64,000 bases of DNA from contig NW_003127757.1 in the NCBI RefSeq assembly GCF_000003605.2, positions 1 to 64,000 of the forward strand, written 5' to 3'. The DNA comes from Saccoglossus kowalevskii (Eukaryota; Hemichordata; Enteropneusta; Harrimaniidae). Shown piece by piece: positions 12,291 to 24,700 of this stretch. The position numbers and the translations under genes were made by a program. Position 1 is the first letter of the stretch; the number at the start of each line of letters is the position of its first letter. Below the pieces are notes generated by a model, which searched no databases, had not been told where the DNA came from, and saw only the letters and a list, made by a program, of their open reading frames with translations.

Positions 12291-14000
12291 ACTGTATGGG
12301 TTAGTGTGGAATTATCCAATACCATCATGCAACATAACTATGTCTGTTTTGTAGTGGTACTAACAGTGGTTCTCATTTACTGTATGGGTTAGTGTGGAAT
12401 TATCCAATGCCATCCTGCAACTTAACTTTGTCTGTTTTGTAGTGGTACTAACAGTGGTTCTCATTGACTGTATGGGTTAGTGTGGAATTATCCCATGCCA
12501 TCCTGCAACTTAACTATGTCTGTTTTGTAGTGGTACTAACAGTGGTTCTCATTGACCGTATGGGTTAGTGTGGAATTATCCAATGCCATCATGCAACATA
12601 ACTATGTCTGTTTTGTAGTGGTACTAACAGTGGTTCTCATTGACCGTATGGGTTAGTGTGGAATTATCCAATGCCATCCGGCAACTTAACTATGTCTGTT
12701 GTATAGTGGTACTAACAGTGGTTCTCATTGACCGTATGGGTTAGTGTGGAATTATCCAATGCCATCCTGCAACTTAACTATGTCTGTTTTGTAGTGGTAC
12801 TAACAGTGTTTCTCATTGACTGTATGGGTTAGTGTGGAATTATCCAATGCCATCATGCAACTTAACTATGTCTGTTTTGTAGTGGTACTAACAGTGGTTC
12901 TCATTGACCGTATGGGTTAGTGTGGAATTATCCAATGCCATCATGCAACATAACTATGTCTGTTTTGTAGTGGTACTAACAGTGGTTCTCATTGACCGTA
13001 TGGGTTAGTGTGGAATTATCCAATGCCATCCTGCAACTTAACTATGTCTGTTTTGTAGTGGTACTAACAGTGGTTCTCATTGACCGTATGGGTTAGTGTG
13101 GAATTATCCAATGCCATCATGCAACATAACTATGTCTGTTTTGTAGTGGTACTAACAGTGGTTCTCATTGACCGTATGGGTTAGTGTGGAATTATCCAAT
13201 GCCATCCTGCAACATAACTATGTCTGTTTTGTAGTGGTACTAACAGTGGTTCTCATTGACCGTATGGGTTAGTGTGGAATTATCCAATGCCATCCTGCAA
13301 CTTAACTATGTCTGTTTTGTAGTGGTACTAACAGTGGTTCTTAATGACCGTATGGGTTAGTGTGGAATTATCCAATGCCATCCTGCAACTTAACTTTGTC
13401 TGTTTTGTAGTGGTACTAACAGTGGTTCTCATTGACTGTATGGGTTAGTGTGGAATTATCCCATGCATCCTGCAACTTAACTATGTCTGTTTTGTAGTGG
13501 TACTAACAGTGGTTCTCATTGACCGTATGGGTTAGTGTGGAATTATCCAATGCCATCATGCAACATAACTATGTCTGTTTTGTAGTGGTACTAACAGTGG
13601 TTCTCATTGACCGTATGGGTTAGTGTGGAATTATCCAATGCCATCCTGCAACTTAACTATGTCTGTTTTATAGTGGTACTAACAGTGGTTCTCATTGACC
13701 GTATGGGTTAGTGTGGAATTATCCAATGCCATCCTGCAACTTAATTATGTCTGTTTTGTAGTGGTACTAACAGTGGTTCTCATTGACTGTATGGGTTAGT
13801 GTGGAATTATCCAATGCCATCCTGCAACTTAACTATGTCTGTTTTGTAGTGGTACTAACAGTGGTTCTTAATGACCGTATGGGTTAGTGTGGAATTATCC
13901 AATGCCATCATGCAACTTAACTATGTCTGTTTTGTAGTGGTACTAACAGTGGTTCTCATTGACTGTATGGGTTAGTGTGGAATTATCCAATGCCATCCTG
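12290..14000 (+). repeat. C29A (CATCATGC) family block I, copy 1
   Basis: Monomers with C29A, usually followed by CATAAC, occur at 12,323, 12,587, 12,851, 12,939, 13,115, 13,554 and 13,906, interleaved with ordinary monomers. Two monomers with ATCCCATG and two with CTTAACTTTG are also present. The stretch 13,380-13,800 matches 54,912-55,340: CTTAACTTTG and the rare TTTTATAG lie 41,532 and 41,533 bp from their counterparts. The block is related to the larger one at 53.0-56.2 kb. Confidence 0.85.
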
Positions 14001-14920
14001 CAACTTAACTATGTCTGTTTTGTAGTGGTACTAACGGTGGTTCTCATTGACTGTATGGGTTAGTGTGGAATTATCCAATGCCATCCTGCAACATAACTAT
14101 GTCTGTTTTGTAGTGGTACTAACAGTGGTTCTCATTGACTGTATGGGTTAGTGTGGAATTATCCAATGCCATCCTGCAACTTAACTATGTCTGTTTTGTA
14201 GTGGTACTAACAGTGGTTCTCATTGACTGTATGGGTTAGTGTGGAATTATCCAATGCCATCCTGCAACTTAACAACTTCTGTTTTGTAGTGGTACTAACA
14301 GTGGTTCTCATTGACCGTACAGGTTAGTGTGGAATTATCCAATGCCATCCTGCTACTTAACTATGTCTGTTTTGTAGTGGTATTAACAGTGGTTCTCATT
14401 GACCGTACAGGTTAGTGTGGAATTATCCAATGCCATCCTGCTACTTAACTATGTCTGTTTTGTAGTGGTACTATAAGTGGTTCTCATTGACCGTACGGGT
14501 TAGTGTGGAATTATCCAATGCCATCCTGCAACATAACTATGTCTGTTTTGTAGTGGTACTAACAGTGGTTCTCATTGACCGTACAGGTTAGTGTGGAATT
14601 ATCCAATGCCATCCTGCTACTTAACTATGTCTGTTTTGTAGTGGTATTAACAGTGGTTCTCATTGACCGTACGGGTTAGTGTGGAATTATCCAATGCCAT
14701 CCTGCAACTTAACTATGTCTGTTTTGTAGTGGTACTAACATGGGTTCTCATTGACTGTATGGTTAGTGTGGAATTATCCAATGCCATCCTGCAACATAAC
14801 TATGTCTGTTTTGTAGTGGTACTAACAGTGGTTCTCATGACCGTATGGGTTAGTGTGGAAATTATCCAATGCCATCCTGCAACATAACTATGTCTGTTTT
14901 GTAGTGGTACTAACAGTGGT
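14000..14920 (+). repeat. Satellite block with cassette E, third copy
   Basis: From about 14,310 to 14,770 the order TACAGG, GCTACTT with ATTAAC, TACAGG, GCTACTT with TACGGG, CATAAC with TACAGG, GCTACTT with ATTAAC and TACGGG, then the 1-bp-deleted TATGGTTAG monomer repeats that of 6.0-6.5 and 7.1-7.5 kb. This copy has private changes (ACTATAAGTGG near 14,470, ACATGGGTTC near 14,738) and a second short monomer near 14,837. Confidence 0.85.
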
Positions 14921-15840
14921 TCTCATTGACTGTATGGGTTAGTGTGGAATTATCCAATGCCATCCTGCAACATAACTATGTCTGTTTTGTAGTGGTACTA
15001 ACAGTGGTTCTCATTGACTGTATGGGTTAGTGTGGAATTATCCAATGCCATCCTGCAACATAACTATGTCTGTTTTGTAGTGGTATTAACAGTGGTTCTC
15101 ATTGACCGTATGGGTTAGTGTGGAATTATCCAATGCCATCCTGCAACTTAACTATGTCTGTTTTGTAGTGGTACTAACAGTGGTTCTCATTGACTGTATG
15201 GGTTAGTGTGGAATTATCCAATGCCATCCTGCAACTTAACTATGTCTGTTTTGTAGTGGTACTAACAGTGGTTCTCATTGACTGTATGGGTTAGTGTGGA
15301 ATTATCCAATGCCATCCTGCAACTTAACTATGTCTGTTTTGTAGTGGTACTAACAGTGGTTCTCATTGACTGTATGGGTTAGTGTGGAATTATCCAATGC
15401 CATTCTGCAACTTAATTATGTCTGTTTTGTAGTGGTACTAACAGTGGTTCTCATTGACTGTATGGGTTAGTGTGGAATTATCCAATGCCATCCTGCAACA
15501 TAACTATGTCTGTTTTGTAGTGGTACTAACAGTGGTTCTCATTGACTGTATGGGTTAGTGTGGAATTATCCAATGCCATCCTGCAACTTAACTATGTCTG
15601 TTTTGTAGTGGTACTAACAGTGGATCTCATTGACTGTATGGGTTAGTGTGGAATTATCCAATGCCATCCTGCAACATAACTATGTCTGTTTTGTAGTGGT
15701 ACTAACAGTGGTTCTCATTGACTGTATGGGTTAGTGTGGAATTATCCAATGCCATCCTGCAACTTAACTATGTCTGTTTTGTAGTGGTATTAACAGTGGT
15801 TCTCATTGACCATATGGGTTAGTGTGGAATTATCCAATGC
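14920..15840 (+). repeat. Satellite block shared with 49.37-49.64 kb
   Basis: The stretch from about 15,400 to 15,680 carries CATTCTGC with CTTAATTATG, followed two monomers later by AGTGGATCTC. The same order occurs at about 49,366-49,640. TGGATCTCAT is at 15,621 and 49,588, 33,967 bp apart (386 x 88 minus 1). The flanking monomers before 15,120 resemble the CATAAC/ATTAAC end of unit U. Confidence 0.8.
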
Positions 15841-18800
15841 CATCCTGCAACTTAACTATGTCTGTTTTGTAGTGGTACTAACAGTGGTTCTCATTGACCG
15901 TACAGGTTAGTGTGGAATTATCCAATGCCATCCTGCAACTTAACTATGTCTGTTTTGTAGTGGTACTAACAGTGGTTCTCATTGACTGTATGGGTTAGTG
16001 TGGAATTATCCAATGCCATCCTGCAACTTAACTATGTCTGTTTTGTAATGGTACTAACAGTGGTTCTCATTGACTGTATGGGTTAGTGTGGAATTATCCA
16101 ATGCCATCCTGCAACTTAACTATGTCTGTTTTGTAGTGGTACTAACAGTGGTTCTCATTGACTGTATGGGTTAGTGTGGAATTATCCAATGCCATCCTGC
16201 AACATAACTATGTCTGTTTTGTAGTGGTACTAACAGTGGTTCTCATTGACCGTATGGGTTAGTGTGGAATTATCCAATGCCATCCTGCAACTTAACTATG
16301 TCTGTTTTGTAGTGGTACTAACAGTGGTTCTCATTGACCGTACAGGTTAGTGTGGAATTATCCAATGCCATCCTGCAACTTAACTATGTCTGCTTTTTAG
16401 TGGTACTAACAGTGGTTCTCATTGACTGTATGGGTTAGTGTGGAATTATCCAATGCCATCCTGCAACTTAACTATGTCTGTTTTGTAGTGGTACTAACAG
16501 TGGTTCTCATTGACAGTATGGGTTAGTGTGGAATTATCCAATGCCATTCTGCAACATAACTATGTCTGTTTTGTAGTGGTACTAACAGTGGTTCTCATTG
16601 ACTGTATGGGTTAGTGTGGAATTATCCAATGCCATCCTGCAACATAACTATGTCTGTTTTGTAGTGGTACTAACAGTGGTTCTCATTGACCGTATGGGTT
16701 AGTGTGGAATTATCCAATGCCATCCTGCAACATAACTATGTCTGTTTTGTAGTGGTACTAACAGTGGTTCTCATTGACTGTATGGGTTAGTGTGGAATTA
16801 TCCAATGCCATCCTGCAACATAACTATGTCTGTTTTGTAGTGGTACTAACAGTGGTTCTCATTGACTGTATGGGTTAGTGTGGAATTATCCAATGCCATC
16901 CTGCAACATAACTATGTCTATTTTGTAGTGGTATTAACAGTGGTTCTCATTGACCGTATGGGTTAGTGTGGAATTATCCAATGCCATCCTGCAACTTAAC
17001 TATGTCTGTTTTGTAGTGGTACTAACAGTGGTTCTCATTGACTGTATGGGTTAGTGTGGAATTATCCAATGCCATCCTGCTACTTAACTATGTCTGTTTT
17101 GTAGTGGTACTAACAGTGGTTCTTATTGACTGTATGTGTTAGTGCGGAATTATCCAATGCCATCCTGCAACATAACTATGTCCGTTTTGTAGTGGTACTA
17201 ACAGTGGTTCTCATTGACTGTATGTGTTAGTGTGGAATTATCCAATGCCATCCTGCTACTTAACTGTGTCTGTTTTGTAGTGGTACTAACAGTGGTTCTT
17301 ATTGACTGTATGGGTTAGTGTGGAATTATCCAATGCAATCCTGCAACATAACTATGTCCGTTTTGTAGTGGTACTAACAGTGGTTCTCATTGACTGTATG
17401 TGTTAGTGTGGAATTATCCAATGCCATCCTGCAACTTAACTATGTCTGTTTTGTAGTGGTACTAACAGTGGTTCTCATTGACCGTACAGGTTAGTGTGGA
17501 ATTATCCAATGCCATCCTGCAACTTAACTATGTCTGTTTTGTAGTGGTACTAACAGTGGTTCTCATTGACTGTATGGGTTAGTGTGGAATTATCCAATGC
17601 CATCCTGCAACTTAACTATGTCTGTTTTGTAATGGTACTAACAGTGGTTCTCATTGACTGTATGGGTTAGTGTGGAATTATCCAATGCCATCCTGCAACT
17701 TAACTATGTCTGTTTTGTAGTGGTACTAACAGTGGTTCTCATTGACTGTATGGGTTAGTGTGGAATTATCCAATGCCATCCTGCAACATAACTATGTCTG
17801 TTTTGTAGTGGTACTAACAGTGGTTCTCATTGACCGTATGGGTTAGTGTCGAATTATCCAATGCCATCCTGCAACTTAACTATGTCTGTTTTGTAGTGGT
17901 ACTAACAGTGGTTCTCATTGACCGTACAGGTTAGTGTGGAATTATCCAATGCCATCCTGCAACTTAACTATGTCTGCTTTTTAGTGAGACTAACAGTGGT
18001 TCTCATTGACTGTATGGGTTAGTGTGGAATTATCCAATGCCATCCTGCAACTTAACTATGTCTGTTTTGTAGTGGTACTAACAGTGGTTCTCATTGACTG
18101 TATGGGTTAGTGTGGAATTATCCAATGCCATCCTGCAACTTAACTATGTCTGTTTTGTAGTGGTACTAACAGTGGTTCTCATTGACCGTACAGGTTAGTG
18201 TGGAATTATCCAATGCCATCCTGCAACATAACTATGTCTGTTTTGTAGTGGTACTAACAGTGGTTCTCATTGACCGTATGGGTTAGTGTGGAATTATCCA
18301 ATGCCATCCTGCAACATAACTATGTCTGTTTTGTAGTGGTACTAACAGTGGTTCTCATTGACCGTATGGGTTAGTGTGGAATTATCCAATGCCATCCTGC
18401 AACATAACTATGTCTGTTTTGTAGTGGTACTAACAGTGGTTCTCATTGACTGTATGGGTTAGTGTGGAATTATCCAATGCCATCCTGCAACATAACTATG
18501 TCTGTTTTGTAGTGGTACTAACAGTGGTTCTCATTGACTGTATGGGTTAGTGTGGAATTATCCAATGCCATCCTGCAACATAACTATGTCTGTTTTGTAG
18601 TGGTATTAACAGTGGTTCTCATTGACCGTATGGGTTAGTGTGGAATTATCCAATGCCATCCTGCAACTTAACTATGTCTGTTTTGTAGTGGTACTAACAG
18701 TGGTTCTCATTGACTGTATGGGTTAGTGTGGAATTATCCAATGCCATCCTGCTACTTAACTATGTCTGTTTTGTAGTGGTACTAACAGTGGTTCTTATTG

Positions 18801-19030
18801 ACTTTATGTGTTAGTGTGAAATTATCCAATGCCATCCTGCAACATAACTATGTCCGTTTTGTAGTGGACTAACAGTGGTTCTCATTGACTGTATGTGTTA
18901 GTGTGGAATTATCCAATGCCATCCTGCTACTTAACTATGTCTGTTTTGTAGTGGTACTAACAGTGGTTCTTATTGACTGTATGGGTTAGTGTGGAATTAT
19001 CCAATGCCATCCTGCAACATAACTATGTCC
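15840..19030 (+). repeat. Higher-order unit U in tandem (18- to 19-monomer period)
   Basis: GTTTTGTAAT occurs at 16,040 and 17,624 and TGCTTTTTAG at 16,391 and 17,975; both pairs are exactly 1,584 bp apart (18 x 88). TATGTG marker monomers lie at 17,133 and 18,805, 1,672 bp apart (19 x 88), because the later unit has gained one TACAGG monomer near 18,187. Units run about 15,840-16,970 (5' part missing), 16,970-18,650 and 18,650-19,030 (only the start). They match 830-2610. Confidence 0.88.
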
Positions 19031-19490
19031 GTTATTTAGTGGTACTAACAGTGGTTCTCATTGACCATACAGGTTAGTGTGGAATTATCCAATGCCATCC
19101 TGCAACTTAACTATGTCTGTTTTGTAGTGGTACTAACAGTGGTTCTCATTGACCGTACAGGTTAGTGTGGAATTATCGAATGCCATCCTGCAACTTAACT
19201 ATGTCTGTTTTGTAGTGGTACTAACAGTGGTTCTCATTGACCGTATGGGTTAGTGTGGAATTATCCAATGCCATCCTGCAACTTAACTATGTCTGTTTTG
19301 TAGTGGTACTAACAGTGGTTCTCATTAACTGTATGGGTTAGTGAAGAATTACCCAATGCCATCCTGCAACTTAACTATGTCTGTTTTGTAGTGGTACTAA
19401 CAGTGGTTCTCATTGACCGTATGGGTTAGTGTGGAATTATCGAATGCCATCCTGCAACTTAACTATGTCTGTTTTGTAGTGGTACTAACA
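19030..19490 (+). repeat. Junction block: start of unit U fused to cassette-C leader
   Basis: The monomer at about 19,010-19,040 begins like a unit U monomer (CATAAC, ATGTCCG) and continues like the monomer at 4241 (TTATTTAGTGG, then GACCATACAGG). From 19,033 to about 19,380 the sequence follows 4241-4590 at a constant offset of 14,792 bp, including the ATTAACTG and GTGAAGAATTACCC monomer at 19,325. A fusion of two parental blocks inside one monomer is the simplest reading. Confidence 0.8.
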
Positions 19491-20230
19491 GTGGTTCTCA
19501 TTAACTGTATGGGTTAGTGTGGAATTATCCAATGCCATCCTGCAACATAACTATGTCTGTTTTGTAGTGGTACTAACGGTGGTTCTCATTGACTGTATGG
19601 GTTAGTGTGGAATTATCCAATGCCATCCTGCAACATAACTATGTCTGTTTTGTAGTGGTACTAACAGTGGTTCTCATTGACCGTACAGGTTAGTGTGGAA
19701 TTATCCAATGCCATCCTGCTACTTAACTATGTCTGTTTTGTAGTGGTATTAACAGTGGTTCTCATTGACTGTATGGGTTAGTGTGGAATTATCCAATGCC
19801 ATACTGCAACATAACTATGTCTGTTTTGTAGTGGTACTAACAGTGGTTCTCATTGACCGTACAGGTTAGTGTGGAATTATCCAATGCCATCCTGCTACTT
19901 AACTATGTCTGTTTTGTAGTGGTACTAACACTGGTTCTCATTGACCGTACGGGTTAGTGTGGAATTATCTAATGCCATCCTGCAACTTAAATATGTCTGT
20001 TTTGTAGTGGTACTAACAGTGGTTCTCATTGACCGTACAGGTTAGTGTGGAATTATCCAATGCCATCCTGCTACTTAACTATGTCTGTTTTGTAGTGGTA
20101 TTAACAGTGGTTCTCATTGACCGTACAGGTTAGTGTGGAATTATCCAATGCCATCCTGCTACTTAACTATGTCTGTTTTGTAGTGGTACTAACAGTGGTT
20201 CTCATTGACTGTATGGGTTAGTGTGGAATT
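19490..20230 (+). repeat. Cassette D (CATACTGC / AACACTGG / ATCTAATG), copy 1
   Basis: An ordered set of rare monomers: ATTAACTG, then A67G, then TACAGG, then GCTACTT with ATTAAC, then CATACTGC with TACAGG, then GCTACTT with AACACTGG and TACGGG, then ATCTAATG. The first half matches 31,185-31,490, the second half matches 30,340-30,720, and a shorter form is at 39,430-39,720. Confidence 0.82.
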
Positions 20231-22240
20231 ATCCAATGCCATCCTGCAACTTAACTATGTCTGTTTTGTAGTGGTATTAACAGTGGTTCTCATTGACCGT
20301 ATGGGTTAGTGTGGAATTATCCAATGCCATCCTGCAACTTAACTATGTCTGTTTTGTAGTGGTACTAACAGTGGTTCTCATTGACCGTATGGGTTAGTGT
20401 GGAATTATCCAATGCCATCCTGCAACTTAACTATGTCTGTTTTGTAGTGGTATTAACAGTGGTTCTCATTGACCGTATGGGTTAGTGTGGAATTATCCAA
20501 TGCCATCCTGCAACTTAACTATGTCTGTTTTGTAGTGGTACTAACAGTGGTTCTTAATGACCGTATGGGTTAGTGTGGAATTATCCAATGCCATCCTGCA
20601 ACATAACTATGTCTGTTTTGTAGTGGTACTAACAGTGGTTCTCATTGACTGTATGGGTTAGTGTGGAATTATCAAATGCCATCCTGCAACTTAACTATGT
20701 CTGTTTTGTAGTGGTACTAACAGTGGTTCTCATTGACTGTATGGGTTAGTGTGGAATTATCCAATGCCATCCTGCAACTTAACTATGTCTGTTTTGTAGT
20801 GGTACTAACAGTAGTTCTCATTGACTGTATGGGTTAGTGTGGAATTATCCAATGCCATCCTGCAACTTAACTATGTCTGTTTTGTAGTGGTACTAACAGT
20901 GGTTCTTAATGACCGTATGGGTTAGTGTGGAATTATCCAATGCCATCCTGCAACTTAACTATGTCTGTTTTGTAGTGGTACTAACAGTGGTTCTCATTGA
21001 CTGTATGGGTTAGTGTGGAATTATCCCATGCCATCCTGCAACTTAACTATGTCTGTTTTGTAGTGGTACTAACAGTGGTTCTCATTGACTGTATGGGTTA
21101 GTGTGGAATTATCCAATGCCATCCTGCAACTTAACTATGTCTGTTTTGTAGTGGTACTAACAGTGGTTCTTAATGACCGTATGGGTTAGTGTGGAATTAT
21201 CCAATGCCATCCTGCAACTTAACTATGTCTGTTTTGTAGTGGTACTAACAGTGGTTCTCATTGACTGTATGGGTTAGTGTGGAATTATCCAATGCCATCC
21301 TGCAACTTAACTATGTCTGTTTTGTAGTGGTACTAACAGTGGTTCTCATTGACTGTATGTGTTAGTGTGGAATTATCCAATGCCATCCTGCAACTTAACT
21401 ATGTCTGTTTTGTAGTGGTACTAACAGTGGTTCTCATTGACTGTATGGGTTAGTGTGGAATTATCCCATGCCATCCTGCAACTTAACTATGTCTGTTTTG
21501 TAGTGGTTCTCATTGACTGTATGGGTTAGTGTGGAATTATCCAATGCCATCCTGCAACTTAACTATGTCTGTTTTGTAGTGGTACTAACAGTGGTTCTCA
21601 TTGACTGTATGGGTTAGTGTGGAATTATCCAATGCCATCCTGCAACTTAACTATGTCTGTTTTGTAGTGGTATTAACAGTGGTTCTCATTGACCGTATGG
21701 GTCAGTGTGGAATTATCCAATGCCATCCTGCAACTTAACTATGTCTGTTTTGTAGTGGTACTAACAGTGGTTCTCATTGACCGTATGGGTTAGTGTGGAA
21801 TTATCCAATGCCATCCTGCAACTTAACTATGTCTGTTTTGTAGTGGTATTAACAGTGGTTCTCATTGACCGTATGGGTTAGTGTGGAATTATCCAATGCC
21901 ATCCTGCAACTTAACTATGTCTGTTTTGTAGTGGTACTAACAGTGGTTCTTAATGACCGTATGGGTTAGTGTGGAATTATCCAATGCCATCCTGCAACTT
22001 AACTATGTCTGTTTTGTAGTGGTACTAACAGTGGTTCTTAATGACCGTATGGGTTAGTGTGGAATTATCCAATGCCATCCTGCAACATAACTATGTCTGT
22101 TTTGTAGTGGTACTAACAGTGGTTCTCATTGACTGTACGGGTTAGTGTGGAATTATCAAATGCCATCCTGCAACTTAATTATGTCTGTTTTGTAGTGGTA
22201 CTAACAGTGGTTCTCATTGACTGTATGGGTTAGTGTGGAA
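20230..22240 (+). repeat. 17-monomer tandem duplication
   Basis: A series with ATTAAC, plain, ATTAAC, TTCTTAATGACCG and ATCAAATG monomers at 20.27-20.68 kb repeats at 21.67-22.16 kb. The ATCAAATG markers at 20,671 and 22,155 are 1,484 bp apart, which is 17 x 88 minus 12. The missing 12 bp is the internal deletion near 21,505. Confidence 0.83.
21481..21530 (+). other. Monomer with 12-bp internal deletion
   Basis: The usual TAGTGGTACTAACAGTGG before TTCTC is reduced to a single TAGTGG at 21,501. The lost 12 bp lie between the two AGTGGT direct repeats at monomer positions 55-60 and 67-72, with one repeat retained. That is the product expected of slippage or single-strand annealing between those repeats. 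The same deletion occurs near 55,556. Confidence 0.9.
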
Positions 22241-22740
22241 TTATCCAATGCCATCCTGCAACTTAACTATGTCTGTTTTGTAGTGGTACTAACAGTGGTT
22301 CTCATTGACTGTATGGATTAGTGTGGAATTATCCAATGCCATCCTGCAACTTAACTATGTGTGTTTTGTAGTGGTACTAACAGTGGTTCTCATTGACCGT
22401 ACGGGTTAGTGTGGAATTATCCAATGCCATCCTGCAACATAACTATGTCTGTTTTGTAGTGGTACTAACAGTGGTTCTCATTGACTATATGGGTTAGTGT
22501 GGAATTATCCAATGCCATCCTGCAACATAACTATGTCTGTTTTGTAGTGGTACTAACAGTGGTTCTCCTTGACTGTATGGGTTAGTGTGGAATTATCCAA
22601 TGCCATCCTGCAACATAACTATGTCTGTTTTGTAGTGGTACTAACAGTGGTTCTCATTGACCGTATGGGTTAGTGTGGAATTATCCAATGCCATCCTGCA
22701 ACATAACTATGTCTGTTTTGTAGTCGTACTAACAGTGGTT
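22240..22740 (+). repeat. Ordinary satellite monomers
   Basis: About six near-consensus monomers, mostly CATAAC, with private variants (ATGTGTG near 22,359, TTCTCCTTG near 22,564). Nothing else is present. Confidence 0.88.
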
Positions 22741-24700
22741 CTCATTGACTGTTTGGGTTAGTGTGGAATTATCAAATGCCATCCTGCAACTTAACTATGT
22801 CTGTTTTGTAGTGGTACTAACAGTGGTTCTCATTGACCGTATGGGTTAGTGTGGAATTATCCAATGCCATCCTGCAACATAACTATGTCTGTTTTGTAGT
22901 GGTACTAACAGTGGTTCTCATTGAATGTATGGGTTAGTGTGGAATTATCCAATGCCATCCTGCAACATAACTATGTCTGTTTTGTAGAGGTACTAACAGT
23001 GGTTCTCATTGAATGTATGGGTTAGTGTGGAATTATCCAATGCCATCCTGCAACATAACTATGTCTGTTTTGTAGTGGTATTAACAGTGGTTCTCATTGA
23101 CTGTATGGGTTAGTGTGGAATTATCAAATGCCATCCTGCAACTTAACTATGTCTGTTTTGTAGTGGTATTAACAGTGGTTCTCATTGACCGTATGGGTTA
23201 GTGTGGAATTATCCAATGCCATCCTGCAACATAACTTTGTCTGTTTTGTAGTGGTACTAACAGTGGTTCTCATTGACTGTATGGGTTAGTGTGGAATTAT
23301 CCAATGCCATCCTGCAACATAACTATGTCTGTTTTGTAGTGGTACTAACAGTGGTTCACCTTGACTGTATGGGTTAGTGTGGAATTATCCAATGCCATCC
23401 TGCAACATAACTATGTCTGTTTTGTAGTGGTACTAACAGTGGTTCTCATTGACTGTATGGGTTAGTGTGGAATTATCCAATGCCATCCTGCAACATAACT
23501 ATGTCTGTTTTGTAGTGGTACTAACAGTGGTTCTCATTGACTGTATGGGTTAGTGGGGAATTATCCAATGCCATCCTGCAACTTAACTATGTCTGTTTTG
23601 TAGTGGTACTAACAGTGGTTCTCATTGACTGTATGGTTAGTGTGGAATTATCCAATGCCATCCTGCAACATAACTATGTCTGTTTTGTAGTGGTACTAAC
23701 AGTGGTTCTCCTTGACTGTATGGGTTAGTGTGGAATTATCCAATGCCATCCTGCAACATAACTATGTCTGTTTTGTAGTGGTACTAACAGTGGTTCTCCT
23801 TGACTGTATGGGTTAGTGTGGAATTATCCAATGCCATCCTGCAACATAACTATGTCTGTTTTGTAGTGGTACTAACAGTGGTTCTCATTGACCGTATGGG
23901 TTAGTGTGGAATTATCCAATGCCATCCTGCAACATAACTATGTCTGTTTTGTAGTGGTACTAACAGTGGTTCTCATTGACTGTTTGGGTTAGTGTGGAAT
24001 TATCAAATGCCATCCTGCAACTTAACTATGTCTGTTTTGTAGTGGTACTAACAGTGTTTCTCATTGACCGTATGGGTTAGTGTGGAATTATCCAATGCCA
24101 TCCTGCAACATAACTATGTCTGTTTTGTAGTGGTACTAACAGTGGTTCTCATTGAATGTATGGGTTAGTGTGGAATTATCCAATGCCATCCTGCAACATA
24201 ACTATGTCTGTTTTGTAGTGGTACTAACAGTGGTTCTCATTGAATGTATGGGTTAGTGTGGAATTATCCAATGCCATCCTGCAACATAACTATGTCTGTT
24301 TTGTAGTGGTATTAACAGTGGTTCTCATTGACTGTATGGGTTAGTGTGGAATTATCAAATGCCATCCTGCAACTTAACTATGTCTGTTTTGTAGTGGTAT
24401 TAACAGTGGTTCTCATTGACCATATGGGTTAGTGTGGAATTATCCAATGCCATCCTGCAACATAACTTTGTCTGTTTTGTAGTGGTACTAACAGTGGTTC
24501 ACCTTGACTGTATGGGTTAGTGTGGAATTATCCAATGCCATCCTGCAACATAACTATGTCTGTTTTGTAGTGGTACTAACAGTGGTTCTCATTGACTGTA
24601 TGGGTTAGTGTGGAATTATCCAATGCCATCCTGCAACATAACTATGTCTGTTTTGTAGTGGTACTAACAGTGGTTCTCATTGACTGTATGGGTTAGTGGG
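22740..24700 (+). repeat. 14-monomer tandem duplication
   Basis: Markers in order: GACTGTTTGGG with ATCAAATG, two GAATGTATG monomers, ATTAAC, another ATCAAATG, CATAACTTTG, TTCACCTTG, then GTGGGGAATT followed by the 1-bp-deleted TATGGTTAG. The GTTTGGG monomers at 22,751 and 23,982 are 1,231 bp apart (14 monomers minus 1 bp). The GTGGGGAATT monomers near 23,552 and 24,695 are 1,143 bp apart (13 monomers minus 1 bp), so the second copy lacks one monomer. Confidence 0.88.
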
